From Nitrospira sp. (lineage in GTDB: Bacteria; Nitrospirota; Thermodesulfovibrionia; Thermodesulfovibrionales; Dissulfurispiraceae), in NCBI GenBank assembly GCA_002634385.1, contig NSJL01000012.1:58075-122074 (forward strand): a stretch of DNA of 64,000 nt, written 5' to 3'. Shown piece by piece: positions 1 through 7,949 of this stretch. Numbering within the stretch: position 1 is the stretch's first letter; each line of letters starts with the position of its first letter. The position numbers were made by a program, and so were the translations under genes. Under the pieces are notes generated by a model. It did no database searches and was not told the DNA's origin. It was given only the letters and a program-made list of their open reading frames with translations.

Positions 1-1
1 A

Positions 2-337
2 GTATCAAAGGCGGGAAAGGTGCGGCTTATCCGGACAGACGAACTGTCCAGGGATTGGGACCCGACTAAGGACAATCGCTTTACTGTCTGGGAGGCGACG
101 CACTATCTCATCCGGACACTGAAGGAGAGCGAAGCAACGGCTGCGGTTTTATTATCGAAAATCGGTGAGGCAGACGCGGCGCGCGAACTGGCATATCGTC
201 TATACAATATTTGCGAGCGGCGCAAAAGAGCGCAGGAGGCGCAGGACTATAACGCGCTGGTGCAAAGCTGGCCTGAAATCGCCCGGCTGGCAAGGGAAGG
301 CAGCCGGGCGCAGGAAAAAGAGCAGGAACTGTTTTAG
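2..337 (+). CDS. DUF1156 DNA methyltransferase, C-terminal end (partial)
   Basis: This is an open frame running in from the left edge, 111 residues to a TAG stop. The GTG at 20 is internal, because the frame is open upstream. The segment reads like the extreme C-terminus of DUF1156-type adenine-specific methyltransferases: a DWDP near the start, then VWEATHYLIR, ELAYRLYNICERR and YNALVQSWPEIARLA. The catalytic part lies outside the window. Such methylases sit beside DUF499 ATPases in defence islands, and a DUF499 gene follows here at 864. The job is presumably host DNA modification in a modification-based phage defence operon. The family call rests on remembered C-terminal similarity, so it is good but not certain. 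Confidence 0.72.
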   Translation, partial: VSKAGKVRLIRTDELSRDWDPTKDNRFTVWEATHYLIRTLKESEATAAVLLSKIGEADAARELAYRLYNICERRKRAQEAQDYNALVQSWPEIARLAREGSRAQEKEQELF

Positions 338-364
338 AATAGCGTTTGAGAATTGGAGGTCAAT

Positions 365-562
365 ATGGGTGTAGGGTTGACGGTGGAATTATCGGTAGAA
401 GATTTGGCAAAAACAATTAAACGCTTAAGCAGAGAAGACAAGGAAGAACTTCTTCTGTTGCTGTCGGAGGAAGGCAAGACGCTGATAAAGAGGCATAAAG
501 ATATAGTGAAAAAGAAAGTGAAGCCTTTGACCCGTGCTGAAGTGCTGAGAGATGTCGTATAA
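365..562 (+). CDS. Small antitoxin-like protein of a type II toxin-antitoxin pair
   Basis: The protein has 65 residues, is acidic and lysine-rich, and is mostly helical by composition, with repeated Leu/Glu such as SREDKEELLLLLSE. The ATG at 365 is chosen because GGAGG (355-359) lies 5 nt upstream; the TTG at 353 would start inside that ribosome binding site. Its stop overlaps the next gene by 11 bp, the usual coupling of antitoxin to toxin. The family is not recognised with certainty. The antitoxin role is inferred from size, order and the ParE/RelE-like partner. The pair lies between the methyltransferase and ATPase genes of a defence operon and is co-oriented with them. Confidence 0.6.
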   Translation: MGVGLTVELSVEDLAKTIKRLSREDKEELLLLLSEEGKTLIKRHKDIVKKKVKPLTRAEVLRDVV

Positions 563-842
563 AGACGAATACCATCCCGGCGTTAAGAAGGACCTGAAAC
601 AGCTTGAACGTGCGGTTGTCAAGGAAGTGTTCGAGTCGCATATTGAAAAGGTTCTGCAGCATCCGGAGTCGGGAGAGAGATTGCGCGGTGAGCTTTCGGG
701 GATATTCAGCTATCACTTCAGAAAGAACAAGATCGACTACAGAATTGCTTACACGGTTGATGAAGCCAGGAAAATAATCTATGTGCTCAGGATCGCAAAA
801 AGAGAGAATTTCTACGAAGTGCTGAAAAGAAGGTTTACATAG
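552..842 (+). CDS. ParE/RelE-superfamily toxin
   Basis: This 96-residue protein has the layout of ParE/RelE toxins: an N-terminal YHPGVKKDLKQL helix, a middle GERLRGELSGIFSYHF strand segment with a G-E-L-x-G signature, then DYRIAYTVD, IIYVLRIAKRENFYEVLKRR. The last part matches the terminal beta-strand and Arg-rich end typical of the fold. Members either cleave ribosome-bound mRNA (RelE) or poison gyrase (ParE), and the sequence alone does not decide which. It overlaps the antitoxin gene by 11 bp and stops 21 bp before the DUF499 ATPase gene, so all three look co-transcribed. Confidence 0.72.
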   Translation: MSYKDEYHPGVKKDLKQLERAVVKEVFESHIEKVLQHPESGERLRGELSGIFSYHFRKNKIDYRIAYTVDEARKIIYVLRIAKRENFYEVLKRRFT

Positions 843-863
843 TATGAACAGGGGGACGGCGGC

Positions 864-3800
864 ATGGCTATAACCAATTATGAACGTGTCGGCAAGGCGC
901 TTACTATTCTGAAGGATGGTCTGCGCCCCTTTGTCGAACGTGAACTAAAGGCACAGTATCAGCAGAACTGGTTTGAAGAGGTGAAGACTTCTCTCTCACC
1001 TCAACAACTGAGCTTTGCCGGGACTAAAGAAGATCCTTTTGGCGACATCGCCACAGTGCTCACGGTGATCTGGAACCAGTGGAACATGGTATTCCGCAAG
1101 ACTTTAGGCCAGGCGGAGCGCACACTTGTAAGTGAGCTGCGTGATATCCGCAACAGATGGGCGCATCAGACCCCTTTCAGCACTGACGACGCCTATCGCG
1201 CGCTCGACAGCGCTGCGCGGCTGCTGACAGCCGTTTCAGCGTCGGAGGCGGACAGCATCGAGAAGATGAAAAGGGAGCTGCTCCGCGTCAAGTACGACGA
1301 GGAAGTGCGGACTGAAAAACGCAAGGCTGCCGGCACTGCGATTGAAAGTCAGGTTACCGGCAGCCTTAAGCCGTGGCGGGAGGTGATGACTCCTCACAAG
1401 GACGTTGCAAGCGGTCGCTATCAGCAGGCAGAGTTTGCCGCTGACTTGTGGCAGGTACATCTGGGTGAAGGCTCAGAGGAATATCGCGATCCTGTTGAAT
1501 TCTTTAGACGCACCTTTCTGACCGACAGTCTGAAGCAACTGCTGAGCGATGCTATGCAACGCTTGAGTGGGCAGGGCGGTGATCCTGTTGTCCAACTCCA
1601 GACCAACTTCGGCGGAGGCAAGACCCATTCGATGCTGGCCTTGTATCATTTGTTTTCCGGAGCCAGGCCGGGTGAACTGATAGGTATTGACAGCGTAATG
1701 CACGATGCCGGGGTCACTACTTTGCCGACAGTCAAGCGAGTGGTGCTGGTAGGGAATAAGATATCTCCCGGCAATCCAGTAACAAGAAAAGACGGAACCA
1801 TTGTAAGGACCTTGTGGGGTGAACTTGCTTGGCAGCTTGGAGGCAAAAAGGCATTTGAGCGCATCAAGGCTGATGATGAAAATGCGACAAGCCCCGGGGA
1901 TGCGTTGAGAGAGCTGTTTAATGAATACGGGCCTTGTCTGATACTGATCGACGAATGGGTGGCGTATGCCCGGCAGCTCCATGACCAGAGCGACCTTCCG
2001 GCGGGTAGTTTCGAAACGCACTTTACCTTTGCGCAGGCCTTGACTGAATCTGCAAAACCGGCACAATGCATGATAGTCATCAGTTTGCCAGCCTCCGATA
2101 CATCAGGTTCACCGCATGCTCAGGCTGACGATGTGGAGGTCGGCGGTGAGCGCGGACGTGCTGCTCTTGATCGTTTGCGAAATGCCATTGGCCGTGTAGA
2201 GGCCTCATGGCGGCCTGCGAGCGCTGAGGAGAGCTTTGAAATCGTTAGACGACGTTTGTTTGAACCGCTCGTCGAGCAACAGCAATACGTGGGACGAGAT
2301 ACTGTTGCAAAGGCGTTCTCCGACCTTTATCGCTCTCAGCAGCAGGAGTTTCCTCCCGAATGCCGGGATTCAGATTACGAAAAACGGCTCAAGTCAGCCT
2401 ATCCGATTCATCCCGAAGTGTTCGACCGGCTTTACACAGACTGGTCAACCCTTGTAAAGTTCCAGCGCACACGCGGCGTGCTGCGATTGATGGCATCCGT
2501 TATTCACAGTTTATGGGAGAAAGGCGACCGGAATCCGTTAATTCTTCCGTCAAATATACCGATTGACGACCCACGGGTTCAATCCGAGCTGTTACGCTAT
2601 CTCTCCGACAACTGGGCTCCTGTCATTGAGAAAGATGTTGACGGCCCTAACTCCTTACCGCTGCGTATAGATGGGGATGTGCCGAATCTTGGCAAATTTG
2701 CAGCCTGCCGCCGTGTTGCGCGAACAATTTATCTCGGCTCTGCGCCGACTGCAAAAGCGGCCAACCGCGGGCTGGAAGACCGGCGTATCAAGCTTGGCTG
2801 TGTCATGCCTGGAGAGTCTCCGGCGCTCTTCGGCGATGCGCTGAGGAGACTGAGTACTGCAGCAACCTATCTTTATCAGGATGCCGCTCGTTATTGGTAT
2901 TCTACCCAGCCGACGGTCACAAAACTTGCAGAAGACCGGGCCCAACAATTGAAAGCAGACCCTGACTCAGTAGTACAGGAGCTGGATAAGCGGATTCGCG
3001 CTGACTTGCGCAAGCAAGGTGACTTCAGTCGAGTCCACCCGTTGCCGCTGTCGAGCCAGGATGTGCCGGACGATCTTGATGCCCGGCTGGTAGTGCTTCG
3101 AATCGAATATCCATACAACAAGGAAAAGAACAGTCCTGCTGAAGTGGCGGCAAAGGCGCTCCTTGAGACTCGTGGTACAGCGCCTCGCCTCTATCGCAAT
3201 ACCCTTGTCTTTCTTGCTGTAGACAAGACCCGGCTACAGGACCTCGATGAAGCAGTACGCCGTTATTTAGCATGGCAGTCGATCATGGATGAAAAAGATA
3301 TCCTCGACCTTTCTCCCCATCAGGTGCGGCAGGCAGAAATCCAAAAGGGGAGCGCTGACAGTGCAGTGACTGCCCGGATACCTGAGGCGTACCAATGGTT
3401 GTTAGTACCCATTCAGCAGACACCCCAGAGCGCTATTGAGTGGCAGACATTCCGGCTGACGGGTCAGGACTCCCTTGCGATAAGGGCCAGCAAGAAGCTA
3501 CGGAATGACGAGTTGCTGGTGACCGGCTTTGCAGCATCTCGGTTGCGACTGGAGCTCGACCAGATACCTCTCTGGCGCGGCGACCATGTTGCCGTCAAGC
3601 AGCTTGTTGAGGACTTTGCCCGTTATTTGTATCTGCCCCGGCTCAGGGAACCGGCTGTGCTGCTTTATGCAATCCATGATGGCCTGGCTTTGCTTTCCTG
3701 GACCCAGGACTCCTTTGCCTATGCGGATAGTTTTGACGAAGCAACAGGCCGCTATCGCGGACTGCGGTGCTGCCAGGGAATGAATATCTCTGAGGACAAT

Positions 3801-4208
3801 ATATCCGGGTTGCTGGTAAGACCGGCTGCAGCGCTCAAGCAGAGGGAGTCCGAGACAGTCAATGTTCCGACCGGTACCACAGGAACAACCGAAGGTGCTG
3901 AAGGCAGTGCCGGAGTTTTGCCGGGCATGGGAACGCACGGAACAAGAGAAGGTCCTGTTACAGAGGCGGCAAAGCCCAAACGCTTCCACGGCAGCGTCAG
4001 TCTCGACCCCGCCCGCGTGGGACGAGATGCCAGCAGGATTGCGGAAGAAGTGATTTCACATTTGTCAGCCTTAGTCGGCTCTGAAGTGAAGGTCACCCTC
4101 GAAATCGAGGCACAGATTCCACAGGGCGCCCCGGACAACGTCGTGAGAACCGTAACAGAGAACAGCCGTACCCTGAAGTTTACTACCCAAGGCTTCGAGA
4201 AAGAGTAA
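864..4208 (+). CDS. DUF499 ATPase with N-terminal HEPN (Swt1-like) domain
   Basis: This is a large 1114-residue AAA-type ATPase. Residues 1-125 resemble the Swt1-type HEPN domain, with an R-x4-H motif in RNRWAH (Arg96-His101), the signature of HEPN ribonucleases. A Walker A follows in NFGGGKTHS (Lys253, Thr254) and a Walker B in ILIDEW (Asp363, Glu364). The C-terminal third has a low-complexity Thr/Gly linker near residues 1000-1025 and then a basic domain. DUF499 proteins accompany DUF1156 methylases in defence islands, and a DUF1156 tail lies just upstream. The ATG at 864 is preceded by GGGGGA. The expected helicase partner is not downstream, where an unrelated gene runs the other way, so it may lie left of the window. 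Base use is AT-richer than the core genes that follow. Confidence 0.78.
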   Translation: MAITNYERVGKALTILKDGLRPFVERELKAQYQQNWFEEVKTSLSPQQLSFAGTKEDPFGDIATVLTVIWNQWNMVFRKTLGQAERTLVSELRDIRNRWAHQTPFSTDDAYRALDSAARLLTAVSASEADSIEKMKRELLRVKYDEEVRTEKRKAAGTAIESQVTGSLKPWREVMTPHKDVASGRYQQAEFAADLWQVHLGEGSEEYRDPVEFFRRTFLTDSLKQLLSDAMQRLSGQGGDPVVQLQTNFGGGKTHSMLALYHLFSGARPGELIGIDSVMHDAGVTTLPTVKRVVLVGNKISPGNPVTRKDGTIVRTLWGELAWQLGGKKAFERIKADDENATSPGDALRELFNEYGPCLILIDEWVAYARQLHDQSDLPAGSFETHFTFAQALTESAKPAQCMIVISLPASDTSGSPHAQADDVEVGGERGRAALDRLRNAIGRVEASWRPASAEESFEIVRRRLFEPLVEQQQYVGRDTVAKAFSDLYRSQQQEFPPECRDSDYEKRLKSAYPIHPEVFDRLYTDWSTLVKFQRTRGVLRLMASVIHSLWEKGDRNPLILPSNIPIDDPRVQSELLRYLSDNWAPVIEKDVDGPNSLPLRIDGDVPNLGKFAACRRVARTIYLGSAPTAKAANRGLEDRRIKLGCVMPGESPALFGDALRRLSTAATYLYQDAARYWYSTQPTVTKLAEDRAQQLKADPDSVVQELDKRIRADLRKQGDFSRVHPLPLSSQDVPDDLDARLVVLRIEYPYNKEKNSPAEVAAKALLETRGTAPRLYRNTLVFLAVDKTRLQDLDEAVRRYLAWQSIMDEKDILDLSPHQVRQAEIQKGSADSAVTARIPEAYQWLLVPIQQTPQSAIEWQTFRLTGQDSLAIRASKKLRNDELLVTGFAASRLRLELDQIPLWRGDHVAVKQLVEDFARYLYLPRLREPAVLLYAIHDGLALLSWTQDSFAYADSFDEATGRYRGLRCCQGMNISEDNISGLLVRPAAALKQRESETVNVPTGTTGTTEGAEGSAGVLPGMGTHGTREGPVTEAAKPKRFHGSVSLDPARVGRDASRIAEEVISHLSALVGSEVKVTLEIEAQIPQGAPDNVVRTVTENSRTLKFTTQGFEKE

Positions 4209-4321
4209 TTTGTTGTTCTAAGGCATTTTTTCTAACAAGACACGCCTTTGTGCTGTCGTTCTCGAGCGTTTTGTTCCCCCAAAGCGATTCAGCGCGCGAG
4301 GGGATGGAAAGGCCCGACCTT
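4209..4321. other. Gene-free junction between defence operon and core genes
   Basis: This short spacer separates two converging genes. It has a T-rich run (TTTTTT near 4229) but no convincing terminator hairpin; an AAGGC/GCCTT pairing has too long a loop. Composition shifts here from the AT-richer defence genes to the GC-rich core genome, so it is a plausible right boundary of the defence island. Confidence 0.3.
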
Positions 4322-5176
4322 TCACCGCAGGTGATACGTGAACATCGGCACTTCCGCACGGGCGCCGAAGCGGACAGGCAGGATTGAGGTCCCGATCCCC
4401 CGGGAGACGTACAGGTACGGCTTCCTGTCCCTGAACCACCCTTTCACGTATCCGGCGCTTCCCTTCGGCAGGATGGGAGCATATCCGAAAAAGCTGACCT
4501 GTCCGCCGTGGGTGTGCCCCGAGAGCACACAATCTACCTCTACGCGGTCCTCTTCCCCCCTCACCCGGCTGTTGAGCAGCCCGCAATCGCTGATGAGGGC
4601 GTCCCTGTGCTTCGGGCTGTGCGCCAGGACGATATGGTTTTTCTCCCGGGGCATGTTCCTTATGGCTTTCAGGAAGTTGGGAAACCCCGTCACGAGGTCG
4701 TCCACCCCGGTAATCAGCATCTTCTTCCCCTGGATTTCGAAAGTCCTCGTTTGATTGATAAGGAGGTCGCAGTTGTTTTCCCTGTATACCTTCCTCAGTT
4801 CCCGGATATTCTGTATCGCCCAGCGTTCCCAGTTCCCGAGGATCGATAGTTTCACCATGTCGCGCTTGAAAAGGCGCAGAAAGTCGTTCAGAAGTCTCAG
4901 GTTTCCCTCCCGGTCGATGGTGTCGCCGGTGAAGAGCAGGAAGTCGGGATTGAGGGAGTTGACCCTGTCGGCAAGCTTTTCATGATGCCATTCGATATCC
5001 CGCAAATGGAGATCGGACAGTTGCAGCAGCCGGACCGCCGGGCCTCCCGGCTCGCCTCGGTGTATGATATGTTCGGTGTATTCGATGAAATCGGTTTCGT
5101 AGAAGAGGGAATCCGCTCCGGTGAGACCGAGACCGGCTGCAACTGCTGTATACAGGAATTGCCTTCTGTTCATCAT
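4322..5176 (-). CDS. Secreted or membrane-anchored metallophosphoesterase (YkuE-like)
   Basis: The protein is a 284-residue calcineurin-like phosphoesterase. The N-terminus carries an RRQFL motif and a hydrophobic stretch (residues 4-22), which fits a Tat-type signal. Metal-binding motifs are visible in order: LSDLHL, FTGDTID, a GNWE box where most relatives have GNHE, AHSPKH, and SGHTHGGQ. The set matches the YkuE-type subfamily, whose members act outside the cytoplasm on phosphodiesters, some on UDP-diacylglucosamine-like lipids. The substrate cannot be read from sequence. Two adjacent ATGs (5176, 5173) are possible starts. It is divergent from pbpC. Confidence 0.8.
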   Translation of the reverse strand: MMNRRQFLYTAVAAGLGLTGADSLFYETDFIEYTEHIIHRGEPGGPAVRLLQLSDLHLRDIEWHHEKLADRVNSLNPDFLLFTGDTIDREGNLRLLNDFLRLFKRDMVKLSILGNWERWAIQNIRELRKVYRENNCDLLINQTRTFEIQGKKMLITGVDDLVTGFPNFLKAIRNMPREKNHIVLAHSPKHRDALISDCGLLNSRVRGEEDRVEVDCVLSGHTHGGQVSFFGYAPILPKGSAGYVKGWFRDRKPYLYVSRGIGTSILPVRFGARAEVPMFTYHLR

Positions 5177-5245
5177 TACGGGTACATTCCGAATAAGAAA
5201 TACTCTTCTTTTTTACTCTACCATAATTGAAAAAAAGAGGCGGAG

Positions 5246-5274
5246 TTGATGCATGCGCCGAAACGGGGTACAAT
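5246..5274 (+). promoter_or_regulatory. Sigma-70 promoter of pbpC
   Basis: TTGATG (5246-5251), a 17-bp spacer, and TACAAT (5269-5274). The -10 box ends 10 nt before the chosen ATG at 5285, so the leader would be only a few bases long. It also shows that the longer reading frame beginning at 5246 is not the translated start. Confidence 0.55.
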
Positions 5275-5284
5275 GGGAAGCATC

Positions 5285-7432
5285 ATGAAAAGAGCGTCTC
5301 TTTTCTGCCTTTTTCTCTTGATTGCCGCGGAGGCCGCGGCTCTGCCTTCTTTCCGTGAGGTGAGGGAGGCCTACAGGGAGTCCGATGCCTTTCTGCTCGA
5401 CAGGCGCGGCGAGGTAATCCACGTAGTAAGGGTGGAAATGGAGGGCAGGAGGCTGGAGTGGACGGCCCTGAAGGATATTTCCCCCTCGCTGGTGCAGGCT
5501 GTCATCCACTCGGAGGACAGGGGGTTTTACGGGCATCGCGGCGTGGACTGGACGGCACTCGGCGCAGCGGCGGTCAGGAACCTCTTTGCGAAGAATCCAC
5601 GCGGGGCGAGCACCATCACCATGCAGCTTGCCTCGATGCTGGAGGGAAAGCCGGTACGGGAAAAGGGCCGGAGGACTCTCGCTCGGAAGTGGGAGCAGAT
5701 CGAAGCGGCACGGGAATTGGAGAGATCATGGACAAAGGGCTCCCTCCTCGAAGCGTATCTGAACCTTGTCACCTTCAGGGGCGAGCTCCAGGGCATCGCT
5801 GCAGCGGCGAGGGGGCTTTTCGGCAAGGAGCCGTCGGGACTGGACGGGGCGGAATCGCTCCTCCTCGCCGCCCTGATCCGCTCTCCCAATGCTGCACCGA
5901 AGGAGGTAGCAAAGCGCGCCTGTGTGCTCGCCGCATCCTTGCAGGCACGGACGACCTGCGGGGAGATACGGAAAATTACCGCGGAAAAACTTTCGGGTTC
6001 CTATTCCGTCCGGCCCCGCACTGCCCTGGCCCCCCATGCGGCGCATCTGCTGCTCCATGAGGGGGGCCAGCGGGTGTCCTCGACCCTCGATGCGGGAATC
6101 CAGCGCTTTGCCGCCGAGGTGCTTGACCGCCAGGTACGTGCCTTGCGGTGCAGGAATGTACGGGACGGCGCGGTCCTGGTGGCGGACAACAGGACGGGAG
6201 AGGTTCTCGCCTATGTTGCCAATACGGGAGCCTCTTCGAGCGCGCCGTATGTGGACGGCATCCGGGCGAAAAGGCAGGCGGGCTCGACCCTGAAGCCTTT
6301 CCTCTACGGTCTTGCCATCGAAAAGGGAATGCTCACCGCCGCATCCCTCCTCGATGACTCACCGCTCAGCGTCCCGACCCCCGCGGGACTGTATATCCCC
6401 CGGAACTACGATGCCGACTTCAAGGGGCCGGTAAGCGTCAGGACGGCCCTCTCCTCCTCCCTGAATGTGCCCGCGGTAAGGACACTGATGCTGGTGGGGC
6501 CGGAGACCTTTGCCAAGGGGCTCAGACAGTTCGGTTTCGGCATTGCGGAGGAGGGGGACTATTACGGTTTCTCTCTTGCCCTCGGCTCTGCGGAGGTAAG
6601 CCTCTACGAACTGGTAAACGCATACCGGACTCTGGCCAACGGGGGGATCGCGGGCGAGCTCACTCTCCTCCCCCGGAAAGGGAAGGGAAAGACGCGGAGG
6701 GCGGTGGAAGAGGGTGCCGCGTTTATCATCTCGGATATCCTTTCCGACAGGGAGTCCCGCAGCGCCACCTTTGGTCTCGAAAACCCCCTATCCACCCGCT
6801 TCTGGAGCGCGGTGAAGACGGGGACCAGCAAGGATATGAAGGACAACTGGTGCATCGGGTATTCGCAGCGGTATACTGTAGGGGTGTGGGTAGGGAACTT
6901 TTCCGGGGAGCCCATGTGGAATGTGTCGGGGGTGTCGGGGGCGGCGCCCTCGTGGCTCGAAATCATGGAGTACCTGCACCGGAAAGCCCCAGGCGGAGCC
7001 CCCCGTCCTCCCCGTGGAATAGTGGCGGGAAAGACAGGGGAGAGGCAGGAGCTCTTCCTCTCCGGCACGGAACCTCCTGTTTTTGCGGGAGAGGAACTGC
7101 CGGATGCGGTTCAAGGAGAGAATGCCCGGATCATGTATCCGGCGCAGGGGACTCTGGTCGCACTGGACCCCGATATTCCCGATGAACTCCAAAGGGTCTT
7201 CTTTGAGGCCCGACCCGCCCGGACCCGCTACGAATGGGTACTTGACGGGGAGAGAATGCCGTCTGCGGGCTCTGCTGTCCCATGGAGGCCGGAGAGGGGA
7301 AAACACCGTCTCTCCCTGTATGATGGGAGAGGCCGCCTGCTGGATACCGTGGAATTCGAGGTCCGGGGAACGGAAAACGGCGGGAAAGAAACGGAAAAAG
7401 AGGAAAAGATGATAAAGGAGGAACAGAAATGA
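5285..7432 (+). CDS. pbpC: Penicillin-binding protein 1C, bifunctional glycosyltransferase/transpeptidase
   Basis: This is a 715-residue class A-like penicillin-binding protein that would polymerise and cross-link peptidoglycan in the periplasm. A signal/anchor segment is at residues 1-20 (MKRASLFCLFLL). The glycosyltransferase domain shows EDRGFYGHRG (catalytic Glu77) and GASTITMQLA. The transpeptidase shows S-T-L-K (Ser334, Lys337), an SLN box and KTGTS (Lys511). A C-terminal BiPBP_C-type domain (about residues 610-700) identifies the PBP1C subfamily. The ATG at 5285 gives a proper signal peptide and has GGGAAG 6 nt upstream; upstream in-frame starts fall inside the promoter. The stop overlaps ogt by 4 bp. 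Confidence 0.9.
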   Translation: MKRASLFCLFLLIAAEAAALPSFREVREAYRESDAFLLDRRGEVIHVVRVEMEGRRLEWTALKDISPSLVQAVIHSEDRGFYGHRGVDWTALGAAAVRNLFAKNPRGASTITMQLASMLEGKPVREKGRRTLARKWEQIEAARELERSWTKGSLLEAYLNLVTFRGELQGIAAAARGLFGKEPSGLDGAESLLLAALIRSPNAAPKEVAKRACVLAASLQARTTCGEIRKITAEKLSGSYSVRPRTALAPHAAHLLLHEGGQRVSSTLDAGIQRFAAEVLDRQVRALRCRNVRDGAVLVADNRTGEVLAYVANTGASSSAPYVDGIRAKRQAGSTLKPFLYGLAIEKGMLTAASLLDDSPLSVPTPAGLYIPRNYDADFKGPVSVRTALSSSLNVPAVRTLMLVGPETFAKGLRQFGFGIAEEGDYYGFSLALGSAEVSLYELVNAYRTLANGGIAGELTLLPRKGKGKTRRAVEEGAAFIISDILSDRESRSATFGLENPLSTRFWSAVKTGTSKDMKDNWCIGYSQRYTVGVWVGNFSGEPMWNVSGVSGAAPSWLEIMEYLHRKAPGGAPRPPRGIVAGKTGERQELFLSGTEPPVFAGEELPDAVQGENARIMYPAQGTLVALDPDIPDELQRVFFEARPARTRYEWVLDGERMPSAGSAVPWRPERGKHRLSLYDGRGRLLDTVEFEVRGTENGGKETEKEEKMIKEEQK

Positions 7433-7932
7433 AGCTGGATCTTTTTGTGTACCGAAGCCCGGTGGGAGATATTTCGTGCGTATTCGACGGCCTTTTTCTG
7501 GTGGACGTTTCCATGGGAAAGGACAAGGCGCCGGACGAGATAGGGGGACGAAAGGTAGTCCCGGCGGCGCGGCGTAACGAGGCGGCCCGCTCCTTTTTCC
7601 GGGAGCTCGATGCCTACTTCGACGGCACCCTGAAAGAGTTCCGGCAGGCGGTCAGGTTTCTCCGGGGCACTGATTTCGAAAGGCGCGTCTGGGACGCCCT
7701 GAAGGAGATCCCCTACGGCGAAACGCGCACCTACGGCTGGATGGCGGACAGGGTGGGCAGTCCCGGTGCGGCCCGGGCAGCGGGGCGGGCACTGGGAAGG
7801 AACCCCCTCCCGATTCTTATCCCCTGCCACCGGGTCATCGGCGCGGACGGCTCTCTAACCGGCTTCTCGTGCGGGGTGGAGATAAAGAAATGGCTGCTGG
7901 AGCATGAACAACAGGGGAGAAGGGAGAAATAG
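7429..7932 (+). CDS. ogt: Methylated-DNA--protein-cysteine methyltransferase
   Basis: This 167-residue suicide repair enzyme moves the methyl group of O6-methylguanine to its own cysteine. The active-site motif PCHRV is at residues 132-136 (acceptor Cys133), preceded by the helix-turn-helix region FERRVWDALKEIPYGETRTY and followed by GFSCGVEIKKWLLEHE. The N-terminal half is a short RNase H-like domain, as in Ogt/MGMT rather than the Ada fusion. ATG and the upstream TGA share four bases (7429-7432), so translation is coupled to pbpC although the two functions are unrelated. Confidence 0.92.
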   Translation: MKLDLFVYRSPVGDISCVFDGLFLVDVSMGKDKAPDEIGGRKVVPAARRNEAARSFFRELDAYFDGTLKEFRQAVRFLRGTDFERRVWDALKEIPYGETRTYGWMADRVGSPGAARAAGRALGRNPLPILIPCHRVIGADGSLTGFSCGVEIKKWLLEHEQQGRREK

Positions 7933-7949
7933 AAAGCTCCCCCCCGCTC

